Source: Dehalococcoidia bacterium UBA3254 (GTDB lineage: Bacteria; Chloroflexota; Dehalococcoidia; Dehalococcoidales; UBA3254). Taken from it: a stretch of DNA of 12,409 nt. Under the pieces are notes generated by a model. It did not search any database and had not been told where the DNA came from. It was given only the letters and a program-made list of their open reading frames with translations. Of the stretch, positions 1-6,566 are shown one piece after another. A program made the translations under genes and the position numbers. The stretch lies in contig DEUU01000474.1 of the NCBI GenBank assembly GCA_002362735.1, positions 1 to 12,409 on the forward strand. Reading direction: 5' to 3'. Position 1 is the first letter of the stretch; each line of letters begins with the position of its first letter.

Positions 1-549
1 GTCCAAAAAGGGGATACTGTCGTTATCATCGGTGATGGGACCATCGGGCTATATGCTCTTCTGGCTGCCCGTGTTTCCGGAGCGAATAAGGTTTTTGTTG
101 TGTCTAAACACAGTAGCAGAGGAACTATCGCCAGTAAAATGGGAGCCAATCGCGTACTATACCTTGGTGAAGGAAACCTGGCTCAAACAATGATGGATTT
201 GACTGACGGAGTAGGGGCGGATGTTGCGGTTGACAGTGCAGGAAACCAGGATTCTCTGCCATTAGCGATGAATCTAACCCGAAGAGGTGGCACTGTTTCA
301 CTGGTGGCATTTATGGAAAAACCCGTCCCCATGGACTGTTTTGGAATTGCGTTCAATGAAAAAAAATTAGTGGGAAGCCTTATTTATGTTAACGAGGGAG
401 CAGAAGCAGTAGCTCTTCTGGCAAAAAAGAGTATTGACCCGAGCCCTGCGATCACATCCATTATACCTATGAAAAATGCCGTTGAATTAGGTTTTGAAAA
501 ACTGCTAAAAGACAAAGAAAATAATTTAAAGATCTTGCTAAAACCTTAA
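1..549 (+). CDS. Zinc-type alcohol dehydrogenase, C-terminal part (5' end outside window)
   Basis: The frame is open from the first base and encodes 182 residues ending at TAA 547-549. It begins inside the NAD(P)-binding Rossmann domain: VVIIGDGTIGLYALLAA gives the GxGxxG dinucleotide loop. GADVAVDSAGN and RRGGTVSLVAF are typical of the medium-chain dehydrogenase/reductase superfamily. The N-terminal catalytic domain with the zinc ligands lies upstream of the window, so the substrate (alcohol, polyol or threonine-type) cannot be judged. Internal ATG codons such as the one at 100 are not the true start, because homology-like sequence runs through them. Expected role: cytoplasmic NAD(P)-dependent oxidation or reduction of an alcohol/aldehyde pair. 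The family call is firm; the specificity is unknown. Confidence 0.88.
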   Translation, partial: VQKGDTVVIIGDGTIGLYALLAARVSGANKVFVVSKHSSRGTIASKMGANRVLYLGEGNLAQTMMDLTDGVGADVAVDSAGNQDSLPLAMNLTRRGGTVSLVAFMEKPVPMDCFGIAFNEKKLVGSLIYVNEGAEAVALLAKKSIDPSPAITSIIPMKNAVELGFEKLLKDKENNLKILLKP

Positions 550-781
550 TCATATTTTCAGGAAATTAGATCTGCCCCGTAACAATGATGCTTTAGACCT
601 GCCAGCAACGGAAGAGTGATGACAGGCTGTTGGCTTATTTAATCTCCTCTTTTTAAATGCTGCTATTCTTGTTTTATTTTCGAAAGATTAATCCTCATTT
701 AGCTTATTTTTTCTTAAATTATGTTTAAAGTGTATTACGTTTAGGTAAAAATGCCTACAACATATCCTTCGTTGCCGACTA

Positions 782-787
782 TATAAT
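782..787 (+). promoter_or_regulatory. Possible -10 box upstream of tatA
   Basis: A perfect TATAAT hexamer lies 20 bases before the small frame at 808 and about 110 bases before tatA. No good -35 hexamer is found at 16-18 bases upstream (around 758-765), so this is a candidate only. It would give the tat transcript a leader of about 100 bases. Confidence 0.35.
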
Positions 788-807
788 GTTAGTTAAGGGA
801 GTTTGCT

Positions 808-867
808 ATGTCATTTATAAGCTTGAAAATAGAGCATTCCAACTTTTCGCCGCATATTGCTAATTAA
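808..867 (+). CDS. Possible 19-residue leader peptide
   Basis: ATG 808 is preceded by AAGGGAG (795-801) at a 6-base spacing, which is a proper ribosome site. The frame ends at TAA 865-867 and encodes MSFISLKIEHSNFSPHIAN. It sits between the TATAAT at 782 and tatA at 898. It has no run of any one amino acid that would suggest classical attenuation. It may be a translated small leader or chance; only the ribosome site and its position argue for it. Confidence 0.25.
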   Translation: MSFISLKIEHSNFSPHIAN

Positions 868-897
868 GAAGAAAATTGTTAATGGGGAGGTAAAAAA

Positions 898-1092
898 ATG
901 AGATTAGGACCTATGGAGATCGGACTCATCTTACTCATTATTCTGGTCATTTTTGGAGCAGGCAAATTGCCGCAAGTAGGGGGGGCAATAGGCCGAGGCA
1001 TTCGAGAATTGCGTTCGTCTATGAAGGGCGAAGACGAAAGTGAAAAGGAACAAGATTCAAAGGGAGATCTTGCCAAAACCACTAAAACCTAG
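898..1092 (+). CDS. tatA: Sec-independent protein translocase TatA
   Basis: This 64-residue protein has the full TatA plan. A short N-terminus is followed by one membrane helix (about residues 5-21), the FGAGKLP hinge, an amphipathic helix (QVGGAIGRGIRELRSSM) and a charged tail. TatA oligomerises in the cytoplasmic membrane to make the passage for folded proteins that carry twin-arginine signals. ATG 898 has GGGGAGG (884-890) at a 7-base spacing. The gene is followed by a second TatA-family gene, tatC and a Tat-dependent enzyme. The polar residue before the helix is E7, as in many TatA/E proteins. The family call is secure. Confidence 0.95.
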   Translation: MRLGPMEIGLILLIILVIFGAGKLPQVGGAIGRGIRELRSSMKGEDESEKEQDSKGDLAKTTKT

Positions 1093-1115
1093 AATTCTCG
1101 ATTATGCTTCTTTTT

Positions 1116-1140
1116 ATGATCAGGCTAAAATTCAGATCAT
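1116..1140 (+). repeat. Inverted repeat between tatA and the tatB-like gene
   Basis: ATGATC (1116-1121) and GATCAT (1135-1140) are perfect inverted copies with 13 bases between them. After one mismatch the stem can gain a G-C and a G-U pair. It lies in the 84-base gap after tatA. A hairpin here could protect the tatA message or reduce read-through, giving more TatA than TatB/TatC. That role is inference; no T-run follows. Confidence 0.35.
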
Positions 1141-1176
1141 CGTAAATATTCTCAGAGATCCGGATATGGAGTGAAG

Positions 1177-1422
1177 ATGGACTTTTTAGGCATTGGTGGA
1201 GGAGAAATACTTGTTATCATGCTCATCGCCGTTCTCCTATGGGGACCCGGCAGGATAGTTGAGATCGCTCGTGGCGCAGGGAAAATTATCCATAATCTGA
1301 AAAGTACCACTTCAGAATTCACCAATCAGATATCAAAAGAATTAGAAGAAGAAAAGAAAAACAGTGTAGACAAACCGGAAGGGATTGAAAAGGTGGAGAT
1401 CTACAAAAATGGCAGCACCTGA
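1177..1422 (+). CDS. tatB: TatA/TatB-family translocase subunit (TatB-like)
   Basis: The product is 81 residues: one N-terminal membrane helix (about residues 9-23), the GP hinge (LLWGPGR), then a long amphipathic and charged helix (IVEIARGAGKIIHNLKS onward). The GP-x-R hinge and the extended charged tail resemble TatB more than TatA, and gene order tatA-B-C supports this. TatB sits with TatC in the complex that recognises twin-arginine signals. I place the start at ATG 1177, which has GGAG (1168-1171) at a 5-base spacing. An in-frame GTG at 1171 would add two residues (MK) but has no spaced ribosome site. The end overlaps tatC by 14 bases, suggesting translational coupling. A second TatA is the alternative. 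Confidence 0.85.
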   Translation: MDFLGIGGGEILVIMLIAVLLWGPGRIVEIARGAGKIIHNLKSTTSEFTNQISKELEEEKKNSVDKPEGIEKVEIYKNGST

Positions 1423-2158
1423 ACAAAATAAAATGACTCTGATAGGGCATCTTCAAGAGCTGCGCAATCGGCTTCTCAGAAGCGTATTAGTAGTTGTCAT
1501 TACTACCATAATTTCTTTCCTGTTTGCCAATCAAATTTTTCACATCCTAACGAAGCCTGCAGCGGGTTACCCCCTGATCTATATCGATATGACAGAAATG
1601 TTCAGTGTCTACATGCAAGTGTGTATCGCTACGGGGATTGCCCTGGCGATGCCCTACCTGGTCTACCAGGTAATTATGTATATTTTTCCGGCGCTTACCA
1701 AACCAGAAAGAAAATACATTCTTATTGCGATTCCCTGGATATTTTTAATGTTCATCGGCGGAGTCGTTTTCAGTTATTTCATTCTGGTACCTCCGGGCCT
1801 CCAGTTCCTCTTCACTTTTGGTACTGGCATAGCCAATCCCCAGATCCGTATTGGGAGTTATATCGCCGTCATTTTAAGAATTGTTCTGGCAACTGGTGTT
1901 ATATTCGAACTTCCGGTAATCTGCGCTTTTCTAGCTCGACTCGGCCTGGTCACTTCGGAATGGCTGGCAAACAAGAGGAAGTTTGCTTTCATCCTGGCCT
2001 TTATTGGGGGCGCCATCATTACTCCTACGGGAGACCCCGTAAACCAGGTACTTGTTGCCGGACCCATCATCGTATTGTATGAGATGGGTATCTGGATTGC
2101 CAAAATCGTTCAACAGCGCCGCAGTAAATTGGCTACTATACCTTTGACAGCCCCATGA
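1409..2158 (+). CDS. tatC: Sec-independent protein translocase TatC
   Basis: TatC is the multi-spanning receptor that binds the twin-arginine signal. The 249-residue product has the family's hallmarks. Near the N-terminus is HLQELRNRLL, equivalent to the HLIELRKRLL region of E. coli TatC. Six hydrophobic segments follow, with FELPV, TPTGDP and the late LYEMGIW segment. Its length is close to the usual 250 residues. ATG 1409 has AGGTGGAG (1391-1398) at 10 bases; the longer frame from TTG 1385 adds eight residues with no better site. The gene begins inside the end of the tatB-like gene and is followed 57 bases later by a Tat-exported molybdoenzyme, the presumed cargo. Confidence 0.96.
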   Translation: MAAPEQNKMTLIGHLQELRNRLLRSVLVVVITTIISFLFANQIFHILTKPAAGYPLIYIDMTEMFSVYMQVCIATGIALAMPYLVYQVIMYIFPALTKPERKYILIAIPWIFLMFIGGVVFSYFILVPPGLQFLFTFGTGIANPQIRIGSYIAVILRIVLATGVIFELPVICAFLARLGLVTSEWLANKRKFAFILAFIGGAIITPTGDPVNQVLVAGPIIVLYEMGIWIAKIVQQRRSKLATIPLTAP

Positions 2159-2215
2159 AAGAAATGTCTTACAGGTAAAATATGACCATAATATTCGTTC
2201 AAGGAGAGTAGGAAA

Positions 2216-3490
2216 ATGGGACCAATTAAGCTATCTAAAACAGAGGTTGAGGAGACAGACTCGAAGAATAGACAAAGGTTTTCTCGTCGCGATTTTCTGA
2301 AAGTGGGAGGAGCGGCAGCAGCATTGGCAGCAGTCGCGGCCACGGGTTGTACAAGTGTCGTCACTAAAACTGTAACCCAAACTCCACCACCAACCACCGT
2401 CACACCAACACCCACCTTTACTCCGCCTTTGATTTCAAAGCCAACTCCAGGAGAATATTTCATTCCGTTAGGATCCAACGCAGAGATGCGTTTTGAACTT
2501 ATGGCCAACCGCACCTATAATATGCCGAATTCATTCTTCTTCGTCCGTGACCATAGTTCCACGCCTTTTCCCCCAATTGACGTAAAGACCTGGACGTTAA
2601 GTGTTGAGGGTGATGGAGTAGCGAACCCACTGTCATTGACGTATGATGACTTAATGGCGATGCCGAGCACAACGGTCACCCGCTACATAGAATGCGCCGG
2701 TAACGGACGCTCTTTTTTCGACAGTTTAATGAAAAATCCAGCTCAAGGCGGCCAGTGGCATCTGGGTGCTTACGGCATCGCCGACTGGACCGGAGTAAAA
2801 CTCAGTGACATTCTGAACCGGGCCGGAATTAAAGCCTCTGCCGTAGACGTTATGCCAGCCGGATTCGATAGCCTCAATGTACGCAGACCGATACCGGTTT
2901 CCAAGGCTATGGAATCCGATACACTGGTCGCTTATATGATGAACGGTGATATTTTACCGGTAGACCACGGCTTTCCGGCACGGGTAATAACTCCCGGGTG
3001 GGTTGGTGTCAACAATATCAAGTGGGTTAATAAAATAACTGTTTCAACCACGCCTCAATTTTCTGATTGGAACACCAAACTCTACGTTCTGGTTGGTCCC
3101 GGTTACCAACCACAAGGACAAGCGCTGGGACCGCCGGTTACAACCCAGGTAATGAAAAGTGCCCTTTGCCTCCCTTTTCCAGCCACTCTAAATGCCGGCC
3201 AACAAAAAGTGGTGGGTTACGCATGGTCGCCTTTTGGCAAAATAAATAAAGTCGATGTTAGCCTTGACGACGGCAATACTTTCCAGCCAGCTACGCTTGT
3301 GGGTCCCAATATCGAGCGTGCCGGCAGCCGCTGGGAGTTCACTTTTAATGCCTCACCGGGCAACATGACGCTGATACCGCGGGCTACAGATGACCAGGGC
3401 AATGTACAGTACCCGGTCGCCAAGCAAATCTGGAACCAACAAGGTTATCTGTTTGGAGCCATGGTGCCCCATCCGGTGACAGTGAAATGA
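2216..3490 (+). CDS. Tat-exported sulfite oxidase-family molybdopterin oxidoreductase (SoxC/SorA type)
   Basis: The 424-residue protein starts with a twin-arginine signal (SRRDFLK, residues 23-29). A hydrophobic stretch and a lipobox-like AATGC follow, with Cys45 as the probable lipidated residue, then a Pro/Thr-rich linker. The molybdopterin domain follows: FVRDH (109-113), RYIECAGNGR with the Mo ligand Cys160, and AYMMNGDILPVDHGFPARV, where Tyr240 matches the active-site Tyr of sulfite oxidases. The C-terminal part is the beta-rich dimerisation domain. Family members oxidise sulfite or protein-bound sulfane. The SO-type Arg in the GVVGAR region is replaced (GWVGVNNIKW), closer to SoxC. ATG 2216 has AAGGAGAG at 7 bases. 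The gene overlaps the cytochrome gene by ATGA. Exact substrate unproven. Confidence 0.9.
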   Translation: MGPIKLSKTEVEETDSKNRQRFSRRDFLKVGGAAAALAAVAATGCTSVVTKTVTQTPPPTTVTPTPTFTPPLISKPTPGEYFIPLGSNAEMRFELMANRTYNMPNSFFFVRDHSSTPFPPIDVKTWTLSVEGDGVANPLSLTYDDLMAMPSTTVTRYIECAGNGRSFFDSLMKNPAQGGQWHLGAYGIADWTGVKLSDILNRAGIKASAVDVMPAGFDSLNVRRPIPVSKAMESDTLVAYMMNGDILPVDHGFPARVITPGWVGVNNIKWVNKITVSTTPQFSDWNTKLYVLVGPGYQPQGQALGPPVTTQVMKSALCLPFPATLNAGQQKVVGYAWSPFGKINKVDVSLDDGNTFQPATLVGPNIERAGSRWEFTFNASPGNMTLIPRATDDQGNVQYPVAKQIWNQQGYLFGAMVPHPVTVK

Positions 3491-3930
3491 ACGCGAAACG
3501 ATTTAATATAATCGCAATCATGATAGCTCTTATTACTTCATTGGTAATGGCAGGTGGCTGTGCTTCAGGGACACCCGGCACTTCACCTGCATCAACACCT
3601 CCATCTACTACCTCGGCCGGGCCTGCATATGGCTCCTTCGCCAGCCAGGGACAGACAATATTTTCCAGTAAATGTGCTCAGTGTCACGGTGCCAATGGAC
3701 AGGGTTCAACTGCACCTGCTTTGATCGGTACAAATGCCAATCTGGGCAAATATAATAATGCCAAGAAGTTACTGGATTTCATTTCAACCGCCATGCCGCT
3801 AAACGCTCCTGGAAGCCTTTCTCACCAGGATTATCTCAACGTGTTATGTTATCTGCTGGTCCAAAATAATGACATCAACGCTACTGCTCAATTCGATGAA
3901 AGCACACTGACCAGCGTGCAAGTAAAATAG
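3487..3930 (+). CDS. Lipoprotein monohaem c-type cytochrome, partner of the molybdoenzyme
   Basis: The 147-residue protein has a lipoprotein signal: basic MNAKR, a hydrophobic core, then AGGC with Cys25 as the probable lipid site. A Pro/Ser/Thr-rich linker leads to one class I cytochrome c domain. The haem site is CAQCH (63-67), followed by GANGQG; Met103 in TAMPLNAPG is the likely sixth haem ligand. Its start overlaps the stop of the molybdoenzyme gene (ATGA 3487-3490), a strong sign of coupled synthesis. Known relatives of this pair are SorAB and SoxCD, where electrons pass from the Mo centre to a haem c subunit. Both proteins here appear membrane-anchored by lipid. It has one haem, whereas SoxD has two, so the SorB-like reading fits better. 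Confidence 0.92.
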   Translation: MNAKRFNIIAIMIALITSLVMAGGCASGTPGTSPASTPPSTTSAGPAYGSFASQGQTIFSSKCAQCHGANGQGSTAPALIGTNANLGKYNNAKKLLDFISTAMPLNAPGSLSHQDYLNVLCYLLVQNNDINATAQFDESTLTSVQVK

Positions 3931-3948
3931 TTTTCAAGTCTTTATTCG

Positions 3949-3970
3949 CCTTTAATTAATCATTTAAAGG
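3949..3970 (+). repeat. Perfect 7-bp hairpin after the cytochrome gene
   Basis: CCTTTAA (3949-3955) and TTAAAGG (3964-3970) are perfect inverted copies with an 8-base loop. The stem lies 18 bases past the cytochrome stop and ends 2 bases before the GTG of the methyltransferase frame. Its right arm contains AAAGG, the only ribosome-site-like sequence there. It may protect the 3' end of the upstream message or hide the downstream ribosome site. No T-run follows, so it is not a standard terminator. Confidence 0.5.
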
Positions 3971-3972
3971 TA

Positions 3973-4788
3973 GTGAGGAAATATACGGCAGCGACAATTT
4001 CGCAAGCTAATTGTGACGAGCTCTGGATAGCACAAATGCAGCGATTCGATCATGGTGTGCAGGCTGCCGAATATTGGGACCGCCGCTCTCAGATATTTCA
4101 TTGTGCCTGGCGGGATAGCAATTATGCCTCAGAACTTATGAGCCGGATGGACCTCCAGCCTGAATATTCGGTACTCGATGTAGGTTGCGGTTGCGGAGCT
4201 ATGACGATTCCACTCGCGGCAAAGGTTAAATTTGTCACCGCGCTGGATATTTCACCGGTTAGATTGGAGAAATTACAGCAAAAGGCTTTGTCCGCCGGTC
4301 TCGCTAATATTAACTACCTGAATAAAGACTGGACCCAGGTTAATATCGACAAAGATGTGTTGCAGCATGACATCGTACTCTTGTCTCGCAGCGTCCACGT
4401 CCCGCTTTCTGTAACACTGCAAAAAATCAATCTGGCAGCAAGATCGGCCTGTTATATTACGTGGCGAGCCGAGCGTTTTGATCAGCTAGAGACCCAGGTC
4501 GCTGAAGCTCTGGGCAAAGGTCCCCCTTTTTTCCCTGACCATTCTGTGATCAGCAGCATGTTGTCATACTTCGGTATTTCTGCCAGGTCCGACACCTTTG
4601 AAACTGAAACCGAAGAAAGATATACAACCCTGCCGGAAGCTCTTAAGAGCATGGCCAGAGGAGTTGAGATTAATTCCAAACAGTATCTCAAACTGCGTGA
4701 AGTTGCCAAAAAACATCTTACCAGAGCAGATAACTACTATTCATCTTACCGTAAAATCAAATGGGTCCTGATATCCTGGAAGAAATAA
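3973..4788 (+). CDS. Class I SAM-dependent methyltransferase
   Basis: The 271-residue product has a Rossmann-type methyltransferase core. Motif I is VLDVGCGCG (67-75), followed by TALDISPVRLEKLQQKA, whose Asp is the expected ribose-binding acid. The region from VLLSRSVHVPL onward takes the place of the post-core motifs. The N-terminal NCDELWIAQM...AAEYWDRRSQIF stretch precedes the core in many uncharacterised anaerobe methyltransferases. The substrate cannot be read from the sequence. I keep GTG 3973 because the N-terminal extension looks conserved. AAAGG lies only 2 bases upstream, so ATG 4036 (MQRFDHG) is an alternative. It follows the cytochrome gene by 42 bases including a hairpin, so co-transcription is uncertain. 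Confidence 0.8.
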   Translation: MRKYTAATISQANCDELWIAQMQRFDHGVQAAEYWDRRSQIFHCAWRDSNYASELMSRMDLQPEYSVLDVGCGCGAMTIPLAAKVKFVTALDISPVRLEKLQQKALSAGLANINYLNKDWTQVNIDKDVLQHDIVLLSRSVHVPLSVTLQKINLAARSACYITWRAERFDQLETQVAEALGKGPPFFPDHSVISSMLSYFGISARSDTFETETEERYTTLPEALKSMARGVEINSKQYLKLREVAKKHLTRADNYYSSYRKIKWVLISWKK

Positions 4789-4908
4789 ATCATTTATCAT
4801 CGACACCTGAATATTACATTTATTATCAGTACCAGCAATGAAGACAGCAACAGCTCCACGATGATGTTGGTAAACAACCCGCCCGACGCCCGGGGTTATC
4901 GCATGCTT

Positions 4909-4934
4909 CAATTAGCAAACATGTTTGCAAATTG
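4909..4934. promoter_or_regulatory. 26-bp near-perfect palindrome, probable operator
   Basis: The left half CAATTAGCAAACA and the right half TGTTTGCAAATTG are reverse complements except for one base (A4914 against A4929). The central 14 bases, GCAAACATGTTTGC, are perfect. It lies about 97 bases before the unknown gene at 5031, and a possible -10 (TACAAT, 4961-4966) follows it. Such dyads are usual for homodimeric helix-turn-helix repressors or activators. The protein that binds is not identifiable from this window. Confidence 0.65.
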
Positions 4935-5030
4935 TTTCGAACTGTTCTTAAATAAGTTCATACAATAGTTGTCTCTCGAAAATATTTAGCTTTATACCGG
5001 TTATTTTTTTCTTAAAAGGAAAAGTAAAAC

Positions 5031-5477
5031 ATGGGGAAAAAGAACTATGAACAAAGCCCGGACAGACAGCATGATGAAAGAGTTTTTCGTGAAGGCCTGG
5101 CCATTTTCTCAGAAGCTGACCTGCGGGAGTTGATCAACACCATCTACTCCTGGTATCAATATAAAGGCTCTCAATCTAATAAATTATACAGACTGATCGA
5201 TTTTCTGGCCTCCGAGAACAATAAATACATCGATCCCGAATTGATAAATCAGAGTAAGAGATTTAGCGATTACCTGGATAATTTTTCCGATTTTCTTAAA
5301 CGTAATTTCAATGCGGGGGAGCAAACCGAAGATGGTGATACACTCTATCCTCTCATAACTATCGAGACCGGTTCCGAGACAGAAGCATTTTTAGCCGAAT
5401 TCCAATTGTTGTCATTGGATATCGAAAACGCTTATAGAACCTATAAAGCGGTGATCATAAGCAAATTGCAAATATAG
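5031..5477 (+). CDS. Hypothetical helical protein
   Basis: I do not recognise this 148-residue protein. It has no signal peptide or membrane segment and no cysteine. It is rich in charged and aromatic residues and predicted by eye to be mainly helical. Notable stretches are FSEADLRELINTIYSWYQYK (26-45) and SDYLDNFSDFLKRNF. An acidic linker (GEQTEDGD) then separates a C-terminal helical piece (FLAEFQLLSLDIENAYRTYK). ATG 5031 has AAAGGA (5015-5020) at 10 bases. It stands alone: the hairpin of a putative terminator begins at its stop codon, and the next gene is convergent. A strong palindrome upstream suggests specific regulation. The coding call rests on the ribosome site, length and the absence of a competing frame. 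Confidence 0.75.
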   Translation: MGKKNYEQSPDRQHDERVFREGLAIFSEADLRELINTIYSWYQYKGSQSNKLYRLIDFLASENNKYIDPELINQSKRFSDYLDNFSDFLKRNFNAGEQTEDGDTLYPLITIETGSETEAFLAEFQLLSLDIENAYRTYKAVIISKLQI

Positions 5478-5494
5478 GAGCGGGTCTCCTTTTT
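5476..5494 (+). terminator. Compact hairpin with T-run
   Basis: AGGAG (5476-5480) pairs with CTCCT (5486-5490) around the 5-base loop CGGGT and runs straight into TTTTT. It sits exactly between the convergent stops at 5477 and 5493. The stem is short (5 bp), so this is likely but not certain. Confidence 0.5.
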
Positions 5495-5945
5495 ATCCAA
5501 CCAGGTATGTACCCGTACCCACCGCAATCAGCTCATCCTGCTCGTTCCGCAGTTCGGTACGAGCTACCGCCACCTTATTCCCGCGTCTCAGGATAGTACC
5601 GGAAGCTACAAAATGCTTGCCCTTTCCGGGCCGTAGATAATCGATGCGCAGGTCGATCGTACCACCTTTTATCAAGAACGGACTTACAGATGGACCCGCC
5701 GATGGACGCCAGGCGCCATCCAGGACCAGGACAAATCCGCCTTCGGTATCCAGAATTGACGCAATAACCCCACCGTGCAATATTTTAAAATGATTATTGC
5801 CTACCAGCTCATCCCGCATATCAAAATAAATACGACCGTTTTCCATATCAAAACATTCTGGACTGAGCCCCAGGAAACGGTGAAATGGCAATTCGCTGAT
5901 GTTATCACGAAGTGCTTTACGGATAGCTTCTTTCTCTTCGTTCAT
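5493..5945 (-). CDS. PaaI-type hotdog-fold thioesterase
   Basis: The 150-residue protein fits the hotdog thioesterase family in length and motifs. ILHGGVIASILDTEGG (about 55-70) is the central helix region with the HGG signature (57-59). Asp66 or Glu68 is the likely catalytic acid. LRIDYLRPGKGKHFVASGTILRRG then makes the beta-sheet half. Members hydrolyse acyl-CoA thioesters in the cytoplasm; the acyl group here is unknown. The start is CAT 5943-5945 on the plus strand. On the minus strand TGGAG lies 8 bases upstream (5954-5958), a good ribosome site. It is divergent from the HesB-like gene at 6223 with a 277-base gap, and convergent with the unknown gene at 5031. Confidence 0.88.
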   Translation of the reverse strand: MNEEKEAIRKALRDNISELPFHRFLGLSPECFDMENGRIYFDMRDELVGNNHFKILHGGVIASILDTEGGFVLVLDGAWRPSAGPSVSPFLIKGGTIDLRIDYLRPGKGKHFVASGTILRRGNKVAVARTELRNEQDELIAVGTGTYLVG

Positions 5946-6000
5946 GCTTTAAACTCCAGATATCTTAACTATGTAACATTCTTATCTATTTCCATTTCAT

Positions 6001-6060
6001 TGAGTGTAGTTGAGTGTACAGCTAATATCATATCAATACCGCCTTAATATATCTACACTC
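6001..6060. repeat. TGAGTGTA repeats in a divergent intergenic region
   Basis: TGAGTGTA occurs at 6001-6008 and again at 6011-6018, that is at a 10-base period (one helical turn). TACACTC at 6054-6060 is an inverted copy of seven of the eight bases. The cluster lies between the divergent thioesterase (minus) and HesB-like (plus) genes, as expected for a regulator site reading one face of the DNA. No promoter hexamers stand out clearly beside it. Confidence 0.4.
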
Positions 6061-6222
6061 CTTAAAAATGCCACGGAATCAGGCGTGAATAATAATCTTC
6101 CATTTTGATCGCGGATTCAATTCGATTGTTTTCTACTCAATAAGGATTTATAATTTTTACGGTGAATACTAAAAGGAAAAACAACTGGATTTGATAGTCT
6201 GTGAACGGGACTGAGTGCTCTC

Positions 6223-6483
6223 ATGATCGAAATATCCGATGCGGTTAAAATTAAAATATTAGAAATCCTGGAAAAAAATCCTGGAAAAATTTTGCGTCTT
6301 GCCGTCGAGGGAGATGGCTGCGCCGGACCATACCTGGGTTTGTCTCTCGACGAGCCGGGAACCAATGAGTTGACAACCAGGATTAACGGCATCGAAATTT
6401 TGGTTTCAGATGCAGTAAAAAGATACGCAGAGGTAACCACAATAAAAATATCCATCAACGAAATCGAGGAAAATTTACTTTAG
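6223..6483 (+). CDS. HesB/IscA-like Fe-S biosynthesis domain protein with one cysteine
   Basis: The 86-residue product aligns by eye with the HesB/IscA fold: ILRLAVEGDGCAGPYLGLSLDE (23-44), then NGIEILVSD (55-63) and TIKISINE. A-type Fe-S carriers use three cysteines, one in this loop and a C-terminal CxC pair. Here only Cys33 is present and the protein stops before any CxC. The GDGCAGP loop resembles the HesB-like subgroup in anaerobes where this position is often selenocysteine. A redox or sulfur-related role is therefore more likely than classical Fe-S transfer; this is inference. ATG 6223 has only a weak upstream GGGA at 12 bases, so translation may be low or the start uncertain. Confidence 0.75.
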   Translation: MIEISDAVKIKILEILEKNPGKILRLAVEGDGCAGPYLGLSLDEPGTNELTTRINGIEILVSDAVKRYAEVTTIKISINEIEENLL

Positions 6484-6566
6484 AACGAGCTGGTCGACGA
6501 TATCGTAAATATAGTTACGGACAATCAATATCCAGGTCTATTTTTCAGGACATTCAGGAAACATAA

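Larger units (their letters stand above)
550..897. other. Intergenic region upstream of the tat genes
   Basis: There is no long gene in these 348 bases. Soon after the dehydrogenase stop, GCCAGCA (601-607) can pair with TGTTGGC (628-634) across a 20-base loop, followed by a T-rich stretch. That makes a weak terminator candidate. The rest is AT-rich and contains a perfect TATAAT and a 19-codon frame, both listed separately. No tRNA or riboswitch is evident. Confidence 0.5.

Noticed and set aside
1621..2113. Long alternative frames on both strands inside tatC
   Set aside because: They are shadows of the tatC reading frame, which has clear family motifs.
4876..4897. AACCC/GGGTT inverted repeat after the methyltransferase as a terminator
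   Set aside because: The stem is 5 bp with a 12-base loop and no T-run, so it is too weak to list.
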